Of a DNA stretch of 64,000 nt, positions 54,183 through 64,000 are shown one piece after another; position 1 is the first letter of the stretch; every line of letters begins with the position of its first letter. The notes below the pieces were generated by a model. That model made no database searches. It worked only from the letters and a program-made list of their open reading frames with translations, and had not been told where the DNA came from. A program made the translations under genes and the position numbers. The stretch covers positions 992,001 through 1,056,000 of the forward strand of contig CP085828.1 of the NCBI GenBank assembly GCA_020809705.1, in the 5' to 3' direction. The stretch comes from Calonectria ilicicola (lineage: Eukaryota > Ascomycota > Sordariomycetes > Hypocreales > Nectriaceae).

Positions 54183-55211
54183 GTGAGAGAGAGAGAGAGC
54201 TGAGTGAGGGTGGGTAGCGCCGGAAAGGAAATGAGACGGAAGGCTGGATGGAAATGGCATCATGATGGCATAACGCATATCACACACACACACACACATT
54301 CACACATATACGAGAAGTAAATACTGGGACGTGCATTGAGTAGGAATTACATAACACTCCAAAAAATATTGGATTCACGCTTCAAGTTTATTGCTCCTCT
54401 TGCAACGTTAAGCTACGGGAAACGGCACCACCCGAGCACCAAAGCTTAAGCTAATACGTCATGTGGCTGGGATCTAGCTTTGAAGTCAGAAGAAAATTTT
54501 CGATTCGTCTCTTTTTTTTTTCTCTCTATATCAGAAGGAATATACTCTGCTTCTACCGGCCCAATTCAGGGGTAGTGGCTGAAAAAAAAAATTGTTCAGG
54601 GCTACATGGTAGCGAAATACAAGTAAAAGAAAAAAGAGTACTGTTGTAGTATGCAAGATGTTTTCCTCTATGCTAACACATGCATATGCCCCGATTGCTT
54701 TCTATTGCGTCAGCATAACGCGACTATCCCCCCATCCCAGCAAACGCCAAGTCCTCAAAAACGCCACCAAAGGATATATGATGCAACAAAAACTCCCAAT
54801 TTCACAAAAACACGCAAGCCACAAACGTCTAAAAGGTGCGACAGCATGTGCGAAAACAAACATGGCACCAAATCGCGCCTGTGATTTCAGTGCCAGATCC
54901 TTCCCATGCGAGACAGCCCAATGCGAGTGACGCCGTGACCCGTTCTGTGACGAGTCGTCGATGCACAAATAAATAAATAAAAATATAGATGGTCCTTTTC
55001 CCCAATGCCAATGTGATGGATATCCTCCAAAATCAAATAAACAAACCCGAGAGATGGTAGAAGAAAGCGGCCGTGGCAGTCGACGGAAAAGTAGATTTCC
55101 CTAATGCAGGGTTCGTTCGGTCATAGATTCGTTGTCGCTTCCGATGAAAAAACAAGAAAAAATAAGAAACATCGTCGGAAGCGAGGACAGTGTGCCAAGC
55201 CATACACAGTC
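54183..55211. other. Convergent intergenic region with microsatellites
   Basis: About 1 kb between converging genes, with a (GA)n run at 54184-54199, an (AC)n run at 54281-54298, and T/A runs. No gene seen. Confidence 0.55.
54281..54298. repeat. (CA)n microsatellite
   Basis: Nine CA units in the 3' flank of the debranching enzyme gene. Confidence 0.9.
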
Positions 55212-56054
55212 TTATGTGCGCTCTGACACAGTCCACTTCTTCTTGTTCTTCTTGGCGGGCTTTTCTTGCGATGCCGAACTCGAAGCTGGGGCGCCTGCGG
55301 TCAGGACTGCGTGAGAGTTGCGTTGAGAATCGTAGCCGGCGGGGGCTGGGTCGGGGGCCTCTGAACCAGAGCCTACGCCAGGACCCCAAGACGGGTGGCG
55401 AACGGAACCAGATTGCTTTTGTCCGAGGGAATTTTGGCGGTCTCTCTTGCGAATGTAGCGGCGGCGCCAGATGCAAGCACCAATCCAGATTCCTGTGATT
55501 CCGACAACGAGGATGACAAGCATGATAACCCATTTCCAGTGGTTAGAGAGCCTGGGCATGATCAGCAATAGTTACTCACACGTGTTAGTTGAATACCTAC
55601 CAGTCGTTGCTGCCGCCGGATGACGCCTTGGCTGTGGCCGTGGCAGAGCTGGCAGTGTCCTTGTTGCTGTCGGCATTGTTACTGTCGTTGCTATCGACGC
55701 TGCAAATGCTTCGGAACCAGTTGGCGATGGAGGACAGGCCGTCAGTTGCACATGCATCGTCGCAAACACCGGTGACCTGGCTCGAGAAGGCTGTGACAGC
55801 TGTGTTGGCGCAGAAGCAGGAGGTAAAGGCAGTCGTTCCTAGAGTCGCATCGACGGCGGGGGGGACACATCCACCGTTGGCATCGTAGAGAGCACCACAG
55901 GCTGTCGCGCAGGTCGGAAGAACCTGGGTGTTGGTAAAAGGCACAATTGTTGTACTTGGTTGAGCTACACGTTGTAGGCGCAGAGAGTTAGTCAAGGCGG
56001 TTGCTTGGTTGAGACACACAATGCACAACGGCCAGGATAGGGGAACATACCCAT
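55212..56054 (-). CDS. Cys-rich single-pass membrane protein
   Basis: Three exons, 56054-56051 (ATGG only), 55964-55601 and 55551-55212, with introns of 86 bp (branch TGACTAAC) and 49 bp, give 235 residues ending TAA. The product starts MAQPSTTIVPFTNTQVLP. A Cys-rich domain with nine cysteines lies at about 19-94 (LPTCATACGALYD, GGCVPP, TSCFCANTAV, GVCDDACATDG, RSICSVD), then a Ser/Thr/Asn stalk, and one membrane helix WVIMLVILVVGITGIWIGA. The helix is followed by basic RRRYIRKRDR and a cytosolic tail ending in KKNKKKWTVSERT. Layout resembles fungal surface sensors or CFEM-like proteins, but there is no cleavable signal peptide and the Cys pattern is not a clear CFEM. The helix probably acts as the membrane signal with the Cys domain outside. 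Function unknown. Confidence 0.78.
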
Positions 56055-59000
56055 CTTGACGGTTTGGGTTGATCAAGTCTAAGAGCGAGGAGCGTGCAAG
56101 AAATTCTTGTCCTGACGGTGAAGACCCAGGGTGCTTGCGAATGCGAGAACGAATGGTTTCGTCACTGATGGGTGCTGCTATGCCCGGATCGGGATGGCTG
56201 GGAAAAGGGTGTCGGGTCCAAGGTGGTGTGCGCTGTCAGGCAAAGCGCGGAATATCGGCCGGTGGTGTCGTCACTAGATGCCTCCACAAGTGGATTGGCT
56301 AAGTAAGGTGGGTGTAGGTGAAGGCAAGCTTCTCCGGGTTGCGATGTGTGTGTCTGCTGAATGAAATCACGGGCGAAATAGTTTTGGTGTCGCTGCGAGG
56401 TCGGTCAAGGTTTCAGAGGGCGCGAAGGTTTTGGGTGGCTGGTGGCTCCTCGGGGGTTGTATTGTCCAGTTGTTGGCTGGCGGAGCGCGGGCGGCAAGTG
56501 AAACGCAGGCGAGAAATGCTGCAGACGTTGCAAGCGAACGGATTTGCGTTGTAAAAAGCGTAAGCTTCGGCGGAGCGAGCGAGAGCGAACGAGCGACTTT
56601 AGGCCGGGGCGGAATTATGGGGCTGCTTGACGGGATAGCCTGGAGAGAAGAGAGGACAGCGAGCGCGCGGGCGAGCAAGCAAGCAAGCAAGCAATAAAGC
56701 GAATGCACGGCAGCAACTGCTGGTGGGAGCCGAGGGATGGAGCGAGAGACGTTGGTGGGACGGACGAGGTCGGGATGGAGGTTGGAGGTGGATGGCGATG
56801 ACGGAGGAGAAGGAGGAGGAGAAGGAACAGGAACAGGAACAGGATTCAAGCAGCCCAAAAGAAGGAGAGGATGCGGAAGAATTAGAGAAGGGGCCCGTGG
56901 GGTTTGTTTTTTCGCCTCCGGGAACAGGACAAGAATAATGAATGTGTAAGCGGGAATGGATGAAGGGGGTGGAGCAGGCGTGTGGAATTGGATTCGAGCA
57001 AGCCCGGAGGGAACAAGGGAATGGGGGAGGGCGGACGAATAGCTTGTGGGTGGCAGACTACGAGAAGGTCTCAGGACGCTATTTACAGGTGCTACCCCAG
57101 CATCCCAGTCCCAGACACCAGACAGGGCCGATACATCCAGTCATGGGCATACATATTACATGGGCATACACGGGGGGGCAGAATGGTGATGGATATGGCG
57201 TTGGGTACGTATCCCACCGGGGAATGGGAATGCCATGGGATGGCATCCGGATGGGAAGCGTGCGTGCGTGCGCCCTACGGTGAGTGGTGCGTTTGTGCAG
57301 GCCCGACAGGGGCCTCTGCGCCGTGGGGAGCTGGCAGTTGGCAGTGTGGTTGGGGCCCGGTGCTCGCTGAGAGCCCGCTAGAAGGAAGGGGGGAAAAGAA
57401 AGAAAAAGGAAAAAGCATAACAAAAAACAATGCGTCGCACCAGCCCAGGCCTGGTCTTGTCTCAGTGACGTTGGGCGCGTGTCTGGTTCAGGTTGGGAGG
57501 TAGCTGTGCGCGACCAAAGTACCTCGCAGCGGGGTATCGGCCAGGTCACATCCGAGCCCGCGCAGGCACACGCTTGGCGGGCTTGGCGCCAGACGAGTGC
57601 ACTGCGGCAGGGAGCAAAATACCTGGCACCCATGTACCTGCCAAGCCCTCAAGACATGCTTTTCCCAAAGCCATCAGCGCCTTGGAGCCCGCTGGCCGTC
57701 CGCCTGATGGCTGCTAGCCCGACGTGATTCCTTGATTCTGGGGTTGGGTGCGTTGGCGTCCTTCCAAGTTAGTCCCTCCCTCCGGCGTCATTCATGCGCT
57801 GATGCAACCAACAAGACTCTTCTGTATCTGTGTGTTGCTTGTTGTATGTGTGCGTCTGGCTGGATGCGTCTTTAAAGCAATCCTTACCGCTGTTGGCTGA
57901 CGGAGATCATGTCGATCGATCCCTCCCTCTCGTCGATGCGGAGCGGGTGAGCACCGCCCTGACAGGCAGCTTGTTTAGGTCGCACGTTTCTTTGTTTGCT
58001 TTGCCTTGCTTCTGTTCTGGGCGCCCGGTCTCGTCCACCAAGTGACGAGTGACAGCGCGCCTTGCTCTGCCATGTCTGAGAGAGTCTCGGCTAGCAACCT
58101 GCTTGGGGATGGGGGTCTAGCCTATACGGATACGCGTGTCTCATTTTCCTTCCCAACTCTACCTGCGATGTGGTATTGACCCTCCACCCACTAGGAATTC
58201 TCTCAATCTCGGACGGAATGGGCCCAAGGAAGTGTGTCGCAACACACATGAGTCTTATTGCAAATCCCGTATTCCATCTATTAGCAACCGGCTGCGTCAA
58301 TCTTCTTTTGCGCGTGCTCCATAAAAGAAAACGTCCCATTTGGGCAATGGTCCAGGCCAGGCTTGTCGGGCGACCGTGACCTCGAGGTTGTCAGTCTGCT
58401 TCCCCGGGTGCGTAGTGGATCAACAAGTCAGTCATGGACGACGCTTTGTCCGGCCGTCACCGAAACCCAGATGGCGCCTTTCAGCCACGCCGGCGGGAGC
58501 CAATCCAAGGCTGACCCCAATTTCATCATGAAGCTCTCCGGAAAGCAGCCTCTAGTGCCAGAGCGGGCGATGCAAGCTTAAAAAAGTGAGATTGGTGTCC
58601 TCGTATCGCGACGATCAATGTCGTTCGGCCTACCTGTCGCTGCGTGCAATTACGCCCCAAAGAATGAGGTGAGCAACGTCGCATACCTGATCGGGCCCCA
58701 CCCCAGGGCCGTTCTAAGCTTATCCATTGGCCGGATGTTCGGTTTGTCCGGCGCAATTTCCGACCACTCAAGGTTTTGCAGCAAGCAAGCAGATAGGCCG
58801 GTACCTACAGTAGTGGGCGGCTTCTGCAGGTGGGCAGGGTACCTTGGTAGGTAGGCGCTGGAGACGATACTTTTCCCTGCTACTTCTAGGCCCAGCTGCA
58901 GCTCCGGAGGAACCGCTTGGCCAGAGTTGGGAACCAAGTTAATGGCTGAACATGGATGCATACTCCAATCTATTCACCACATGCGTATGATGGATTAAAG

Positions 59001-60255
59001 GTACACGCGTCCACTCACATTCCCCATCGCCTTGCTTCCTTTTTGTCCCATTTGTCCAGCATTTTAGCCGGTTGGTCCGCATGACGCCGTTTTCCCCTGT
59101 CCTTCGTTGTCTGCATCTCCAAGGGGCGTGTGTGTCTCTGACACAATGCACTCTCACTCGCTTGTTGCATTGCTGTTTACACCTGTAGCACTCACTCACT
59201 CAACAAAGTGTAATGGGAAAAAAAGTAAAGAAAATTGCTCGGCAGCAACCAGTTGGCCTGTACCTAACCGCCCACTAAGAATCCAAAATAGGACTCGACC
59301 CGCCGTTAGCCCGCCCCAGCTAGGGCAGCCTGTCAAGTAGTGGGGTTTTTTTGATCTAGTGACGACGACAGAAGCAGTCTGCCGTCTAGGGGTCTAGCCT
59401 AGACTCCCTGACTGCCCGCCGATCGAGCGCTGGAAATAGGTTCGGGCCCTGCATACTCTACTCTATCCCTATAACACAGCATGGGATAGCGAGCCGCTAG
59501 TCGCTGAGCCCTGGTTTGTAATGTAGATAGGCCTGCCTGTGTAGGTAGCAGCCATCGGCCAACGGGGCCGCGAGACCCGATCAGTTGGGACGCCTGAGCG
59601 ATCGGCGTCGTGGGTGTTGAGCGGGAGGGAAGGTGACATTGTCAACTGAGGCACGGGGAGTCATCATTTCTTGCCTGGTCTCGTGTTCGTTCGTGCCATC
59701 GTGATATACACCACACATGGCCCGCGTCCGGCGTGTCTTGGCTCTTCTTGGCCCGTACCTGTCGCAATGTTTTGCCCAGAAAGCTAGGCATCGTATAGTT
59801 CGATTCTAGTGCTGAGGCAGATCTCTTGGCAACTCAGCGCCAAGTCGGACTCTGCCTGAACAAATGATGATCAGTATACAAACTCTGGCCTTGCTGAATT
59901 TAAAATTTGCCTCATTTACATAGGGACTAATAAAAAATGCTATCTCGTAACCGGCACCTTTGCGAGTCCTTTTTTTCTCACTAGCCCCAAGTAAAACATG
60001 ATCGAAGCGAGGGGGGCTCAAGAGACCCGGAGCAATTGGCCTCAGAACGTTATTCACATGACTGACTGATTGTTTGTTTACTTGCCATTATGTTTACCAG
60101 CGACCAATCGTCGTCACATGCAAATATAGCAGTTGGAAACGAAACATCCGTGCTTAATTCAACATTAACGATCCAGCAGCATTGACTGACTATTTACATC
60201 ACATGATCCAGCTCTCAGATAACCCTAGTTGTTTCCAGGCATTTTGTTTTTATGC
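56055..60255. other. Large region without supported genes
   Basis: About 4.2 kb. Simple repeats at 56675-56694 (GCAA)5 and 56823-56843 (AGGAAC)n, GA-rich sequence, and GGTAGGTA/CTAG clusters near 58840-58860 and 59380-59400. Open frames of up to about 184 codons exist but are low complexity on both strands. I see no tRNA or domain. May hold the long 5' leader of the membrane-protein gene and non-coding transcripts. Confidence 0.45.
56675..56694. repeat. (GCAA)5 microsatellite
   Basis: Five perfect GCAA units in a GA-rich intergenic stretch. Confidence 0.85.
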
Positions 60256-60576
60256 TTATTGTCCGTTGCCCCTAGCATTTTGTTTCTTTCCCATATTGTC
60301 CTCCTGTTTCTTCGTGGTGCCGCCATCCTGGCGATAGTCTTTGTCGCTGCCGCCCGAGCCCTGGGTGGCTATGACTGTCAGGGACCTATCTACGTCTGAG
60401 CATGGTGCCGGTTGCTGCCATTTCATGCTCATTGAAAGGCCGTTGAATGGTGCGTCTGTGTCAGAGAGAAAGCGAGCCATGGTCCAGGACTGCGGCCCAG
60501 CTGGCTCGCTTCCAGATGAAGCGGCAGCCTTGTCCGGGCGCTGTGTTGTTGTGTTTGAAGCAGAGTGCGGGGCCAT
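60256..60576 (-). CDS. Small hypothetical protein
   Basis: An intronless frame from ATG at 60576 to TAA gives 106 residues starting MAPHSASNTTTQRPDKAA. It is hydrophilic and disordered (Ser, Thr, Gln, Gly), with one more structured segment, PQSWTMARFLSDTDAPFNGL followed by MSMKWQQPAPCSD. The tail is basic (KKQEDNMGKKQNARGNGQ). No family recognised. An opposite-strand frame (60341-60610) is of similar length, so coding status is uncertain; composition favours the minus strand. Confidence 0.4.
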   Translation of the reverse strand: MAPHSASNTTTQRPDKAAASSGSEPAGPQSWTMARFLSDTDAPFNGLSMSMKWQQPAPCSDVDRSLTVIATQGSGGSDKDYRQDGGTTKKQEDNMGKKQNARGNGQ

Positions 60577-62423
60577 GATGGTTTTCAGCTCCGATGGCAA
60601 AACGCACTGACTGCTGTGTGTATTTTTGGTAGTAATGTTTTAAATCGTTATTGTTATTTTATGTTGTGATTGTGGCGCTTCAGCGGCTTGATTTGGCCGC
60701 GATGATGTTTCAACAGGTACTTGTCACCAACTTGATACTAGTTGAGGGCCCAAGTTCCATAGATTGATAAACCCATCTATCTATCGGGAGCACATCTTCA
60801 ATTTATACTCGCCCATTATCTCGTTTTCTGCATGTTCTAACATGTCCCGGTTATAGTTTCACCAATTGACTGATGCCGTGTCTTCAGGCCGCTCATGCTG
60901 CAGGATCAACGACGCGTCTCATTGCTTCTTGCAGGCCGTCCGGATCAGTTCCTGTTGGGTAACCATGGGCATGCAAGCCGTTAAATCCGATGATTATCTC
61001 CAACACTGTGCCTTTGTGGCTTGAGACCGCCTCCCCGCAGAAGGTCGAGAGTGCCGTCGGGTCTCAGCCCACGACTTCACCGCTGGTCGTCAGCCGCAGT
61101 CCAGACCTTGACCTGGCTTGAAGAGTCGTGCAGAAAACCATTGTCTAGACCCGTGTGTTTTATCTAATTCGGCACAAATCCCTTCGGCCCAAATCTCTCC
61201 GGCTGAATGCATGAATGCACGATAATCGCATTGCGAAATTCTGACGCTGATTCCTGTCTCACTTTTTTTCCCCACGCAAGCCGGCTATGAGTGGTCCGAC
61301 GTGAGCGCTGACTTGCCAGACACTCACAAATAGTGACGACTAAAGCACGCCAAAGTACACAGTAAAATGGGGTTCTACGTATCACGAAAGGTAGGGCGTT
61401 TCCCGCAACTTGCTTATGCTTTCCCAACAACTGCAATTAGTGGTTCTGGTCGACTATCAACTGACATAGTGTAACCGTGAAACCACGCTAACACTCCCAA
61501 GGCCCAATTGCACTGCTGAATAGCAGGAGCTAAAGCTCCTCTCGTTCCATTTGACAAGGGGCAGGCCGAATCTTGTGGCGCTTTCAGACGGCTGCTTGCA
61601 TTCGATCAGACTTGAGAACCAAGATGACTGGCTTCAGCCTGGTCGAAGCCCGTCCCACTCTGCACGACCCGGGAGAGGGGAGTTCAGAGCCAGCTTCCCC
61701 GAGCTGTTACCGTTTGGGGTATCACGACGGTGAGTGGCGTCTAATTATTGGCCTCTCTAGCTCCAACGTTCGCCCAGCTATCGGTGCCCAAATACCACAA
61801 CCATGTGACAGCGCCACAAGAGAGACGTTGAAACGGTGCGCGTATTTGTCCAGTTCCCTAACACAGGACTGAAACACAGCGACTTGCTCGGATATTCCGA
61901 TGGGTGGAAAGAAAAGTTCCTCTGGCCCCGTATGCCGTCCTACCAACCGAAAGTCTCATCGCCTGAATACGAGGAGGGCGGGTTGAATGTTCCTTGGTGC
62001 CTGATTGTTTTTAGCATGTGTTAGAATGTAGCCTGCTCTGAAATAGAGCTAGCCTACGCCTGAGTGCGGATCACTTGGGGGCTCCTATCAGAGATGCCCA
62101 TTCGAGGCTTTTGGGATAAGCCACCCTTATGTGGCTCATAGTTAGTTCTAGACTATCTTACAGCTATCAATTGCTCGTAGCGGAGCCAGTTAATTTCCTT
62201 TGTCGCAGTTGAAACGTTACAAAACGCCCAGCCAGCTCCACACCGTCACAACCTGACGTATCCAAGTCGCCGGAGTATAGTCTGACGTGCAGTGTTCGCG
62301 AAATCGCTGTGCCGCTTAGGTCGTTGTATCACCACCAACGGCCACCATACGTCATTTCGTAGTGACAATAACAGTCCGGTTAGTGGGGATGGAAACCGGC
62401 GTTGTGGTCGTTTCGGCAGTTCT

Positions 62424-62448
62424 ACAATGCATCCCTTAAAAGATTGTC
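62424..62448 (+). repeat. Copy B of the 25-base dispersed sequence
   Basis: 23 of 25 bases match 42509-42533. Relative to copy A the two changes are C to T and G to A. Confidence 0.5.
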
Positions 62449-62596
62449 TGTCCCCTTGTGAATTTTTCCGCATTGGATATTACAGAACTTGATTGCTCTG
62501 AACACTGATTCGATGGATAAAAATGAGTAAATAAATAAATATTTATCTTATCTTACTCATGTACTTTTTATTCATATAGTATTTATTATAGGATAG

Positions 62597-62611
62597 CCGG
62601 CGAAGCGCCGG
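62597..62611. repeat. Perfect GC hairpin (CCGGCG-AAG-CGCCGG)
   Basis: A 6-bp stem with 3-base loop standing out in AT-rich surroundings. Such hairpins occur near ends of some DNA elements, but no other element feature is visible. Confidence 0.4.
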
Positions 62612-63203
62612 AAAATATAGGAGGGACAATATTTAAAGGGTTGTATTGCACGACATGCGGCGTCTTGCCACACTTGCAGGATTGGGAGTATTTTCCAGGG
62701 CTAGCAGCGCTGATAGAAAATGACACGACAGTCCGCAATACCTATAATGTGCATGATAGTTGTGCAATGGAGTAATTCTGTAGTCACGTAGGGGCCATAC
62801 AATATTACATTGATGAGCGGGTGTGTATAGGGTAAGTACTCAAACACGAAGGGCAGAAAAGTCACGATATTGAACTGAGACTAAAAAGACGCAGAATAAA
62901 TTTTCAAGGGGTATAATTCCTTGCATAACTAAAAAAGAAACATTAAGATCCAGCGGCACTGAAAAATACCAGCTCTCTCGGGTGCCGCTACCCAACCTGG
63001 GGTAGTTCTCCGTTCCGGTGTCATGTTACTGGGTATCTAACTCGAGCTGTCGTATTATTGCATGCATCCACGGCCGGTCTAATAACTGACTAGCATGGAT
63101 AAAATGGGTCTTGGTTACCGTGGCACCTATTGATTGTTCAGCTGAGTGAAGGAGGGTGTCACAGCGGAGTTCTTTGCGTACCCTCACAACGGTTCCATAG
63201 GGC

Positions 63204-63650
63204 CTACTTGCTGCGGCTGGACTTGCTCTTGGACTTCTTCTTGGACTTTTCGTCACGATGAGATTCGCCGTGTCTAGAATCCTTGCGCTGCTGTTCGGAG
63301 CGTTGGCTGCCATGATCGGCTTGTGTACTGGCGTATTGCTGGCTTGAATATTCTTGTTGCTGCTGCTGCTCAACATAGGTCTCTTGGCCATAGGACTGGC
63401 TTTGAGATTGGTGGTGCCACTGGCCAGACCACTGTGCTGTAGCGGCTTGTGACGTATGCAACATCGCAATACCGTCCCATGGCTCTTTGGGACCAAGCTG
63501 TGGTACATACTGCCCAATGTCCTGGACATTGAGGGATGACAGAGGAGCTTGTTGGTGGCGACGCTGCACCTCAACCCATTCGTTGGTATTGAACGAAGGA
63601 GCCTGTGCGGCCGAGCTGTCGTGGCTGGCAGAAGACCTGGAGTTTGCCAT
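63204..63650 (-). CDS. Small Gln/Ser-rich hypothetical protein
   Basis: An intronless frame from ATG at 63650 to TAG gives 148 residues. An ordered-looking N-terminal half has NTNEWVEVQRRHQQAPLSSL, NVQDIGQYVPQLGPKEPWDG. It is followed by a Gln/Ser/Tyr-rich segment with a run of five Gln (YVEQQQQQEYSSQQY) and a highly basic end (KSKKKSKSKSSRSK). This looks like a nuclear or RNA-associated low-complexity protein. The family is not recognised. A longer overlapping frame on the same strand (63026-63928) has no such structure and is treated as a shadow. The frame after the TAG closes after 14 codons. Confidence 0.6.
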   Translation of the reverse strand: MANSRSSASHDSSAAQAPSFNTNEWVEVQRRHQQAPLSSLNVQDIGQYVPQLGPKEPWDGIAMLHTSQAATAQWSGQWHHQSQSQSYGQETYVEQQQQQEYSSQQYASTQADHGSQRSEQQRKDSRHGESHRDEKSKKKSKSKSSRSK

Positions 63651-64000
63651 GATGAATCTAATAGAACGATGATGCTAGCATAGAATTTGAGAAGATGTTT
63701 TTGCTTGGCCAGAGAAGGAGAGGGAGGAGCGAGCCCCTCTTTATGTGTGCGCTCACGAAGGTATAGTGTGGTGGCCACATGCGGGGGGCAAATACATCCC
63801 AAAATAAACAGGTGGTTTGAGGTGCAGCGATAGGTCCCTGTATGGCAAGAAAAACAGCGGTCGGGCAGAATACGGACGGTTTGGAACAGCGTGCAAAGAC
63901 AGGGCGTTGAGCTACCATTGGATATCACAACCTTGGAGGGGCGAATACGCCAAGTGGCTTGGAGTAGAAAATGTGCAGAACAGTTTCAGTGTTGCCATTT
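63651..64000. other. Upstream flank of the last gene
   Basis: About 350 bp to the window edge, presumably promoter of the Gln-rich protein gene. Nothing specific seen. Confidence 0.4.

Larger units (their letters stand above)
60577..63203. other. Intergenic region with possible mobile-element remnant
   Basis: About 2.6 kb. Copy B of the 25-base dispersed sequence (62424-62448), a GC hairpin in AT-rich DNA (62597-62611), and AT-rich sequence 62500-62640. No transposase frame and no supported gene. Confidence 0.45.

Noticed and set aside
56367..56858. Proline-rich 163-codon frame
   Set aside because: Arises from a GA-rich low-complexity tract and simple repeats on the opposite strand.
57079..57633. 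184-codon minus-strand frame as a gene
   Set aside because: Composition is Pro/Arg/Cys/His-rich without motifs, and competing frames of similar length exist on the plus strand.
63026..63928. 300-codon minus-strand frame as a gene
   Set aside because: It overlaps the 148-residue Gln-rich frame in another phase and has shuffled Ser/Pro/His/Cys composition typical of a shadow.

Overview
The window is a stretch of chromosome from a filamentous ascomycete. Genes are compact and carry short introns (about 50-120 bp) with GT..AG ends and CTAAC/CTGAC-type branch points. CT- and GA-rich intergenic DNA separates them. The gene set (fungal glycogen debranching enzyme, NAD-dependent Gpd1, PAM17, UBA4, SLX9, a DUF2828 vWA protein, a PRM10-like ThrE transporter, Zn2Cys6 regulator plus MFS pump) fits Sordariomycetes, most likely Hypocreales. 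The species cannot be named from the sequence alone. I found no tRNA, rRNA, CRISPR array, transposase or secondary-metabolite backbone gene.

Layout. 1-0.8 kb: 3' end of an unrecognised gene. 4.4-5.4 kb (-): DHDPS-family aldolase. 7.4-8.5 kb (-): sulfotransferase-like P-loop protein. 11.2-13.8 kb (+): PRM10-like ThrE membrane protein. 14.5-15.7 kb (+): compact PIP-kinase-like protein. 17.4-20.0 kb (-): DUF2828/vWA protein. 21.8-23.2 kb (+): RRM-like protein. 23.6-25.3 kb (-): chromodomain protein. 26.1-26.9 kb (+): PAM17. 27.2-28.6 kb (-): UBA4, head to head with SLX9 (28.9-29.6 kb, +). 30.6-31.5 kb (-): Den1-type NEDD8 protease. 34.5-37.3 kb (-): large disordered nuclear-type protein with a SUMO-interaction motif. 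38.9-40.1 kb (+): GGCT-like membrane protein. 40.9-42.3 kb (+): Gpd1. 42.6-44.4 kb (-): DHA-type MFS pump, divergent from a Zn2Cys6 factor (44.8-47.1 kb, +). 49.1-54.2 kb (+): glycogen debranching enzyme. 55.2-56.1 kb (-): Cys-rich single-pass membrane protein. The last 8 kb is mostly non-coding, with two small hypothetical genes.

The most interesting signal is that four genes (RRM-like protein, NEDD8 protease, SIM protein, MFS pump) each meet a single in-frame TAG after which the same frame continues as coding-looking sequence. In the SIM protein the continuation is followed by a normal spliced exon; in the MFS pump it encodes the expected last membrane helix. All four interruptions are TAG, none TAA or TGA. 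In Sordariomycetes (Fusarium graminearum, Neurospora crassa), A-to-I mRNA editing during sexual development converts UAG to UGG and restores genes such as PUK1. These four are therefore candidates for editing-dependent or stop-loss-edited genes. The competing explanations are ordinary nonsense mutation, translational readthrough, or (for two of them) alternative 3' splice sites.

Functional links: Gpd1, the debranching enzyme and the aldolase are primary carbon metabolism. UBA4, Den1 and the SIM-bearing protein each connect to a different ubiquitin-like modifier (Urm1, NEDD8, SUMO). The Zn2Cys6 factor and MFS pump form a small divergent module whose shared promoter carries two identical CGG-N5-CGG elements 41 bp apart.
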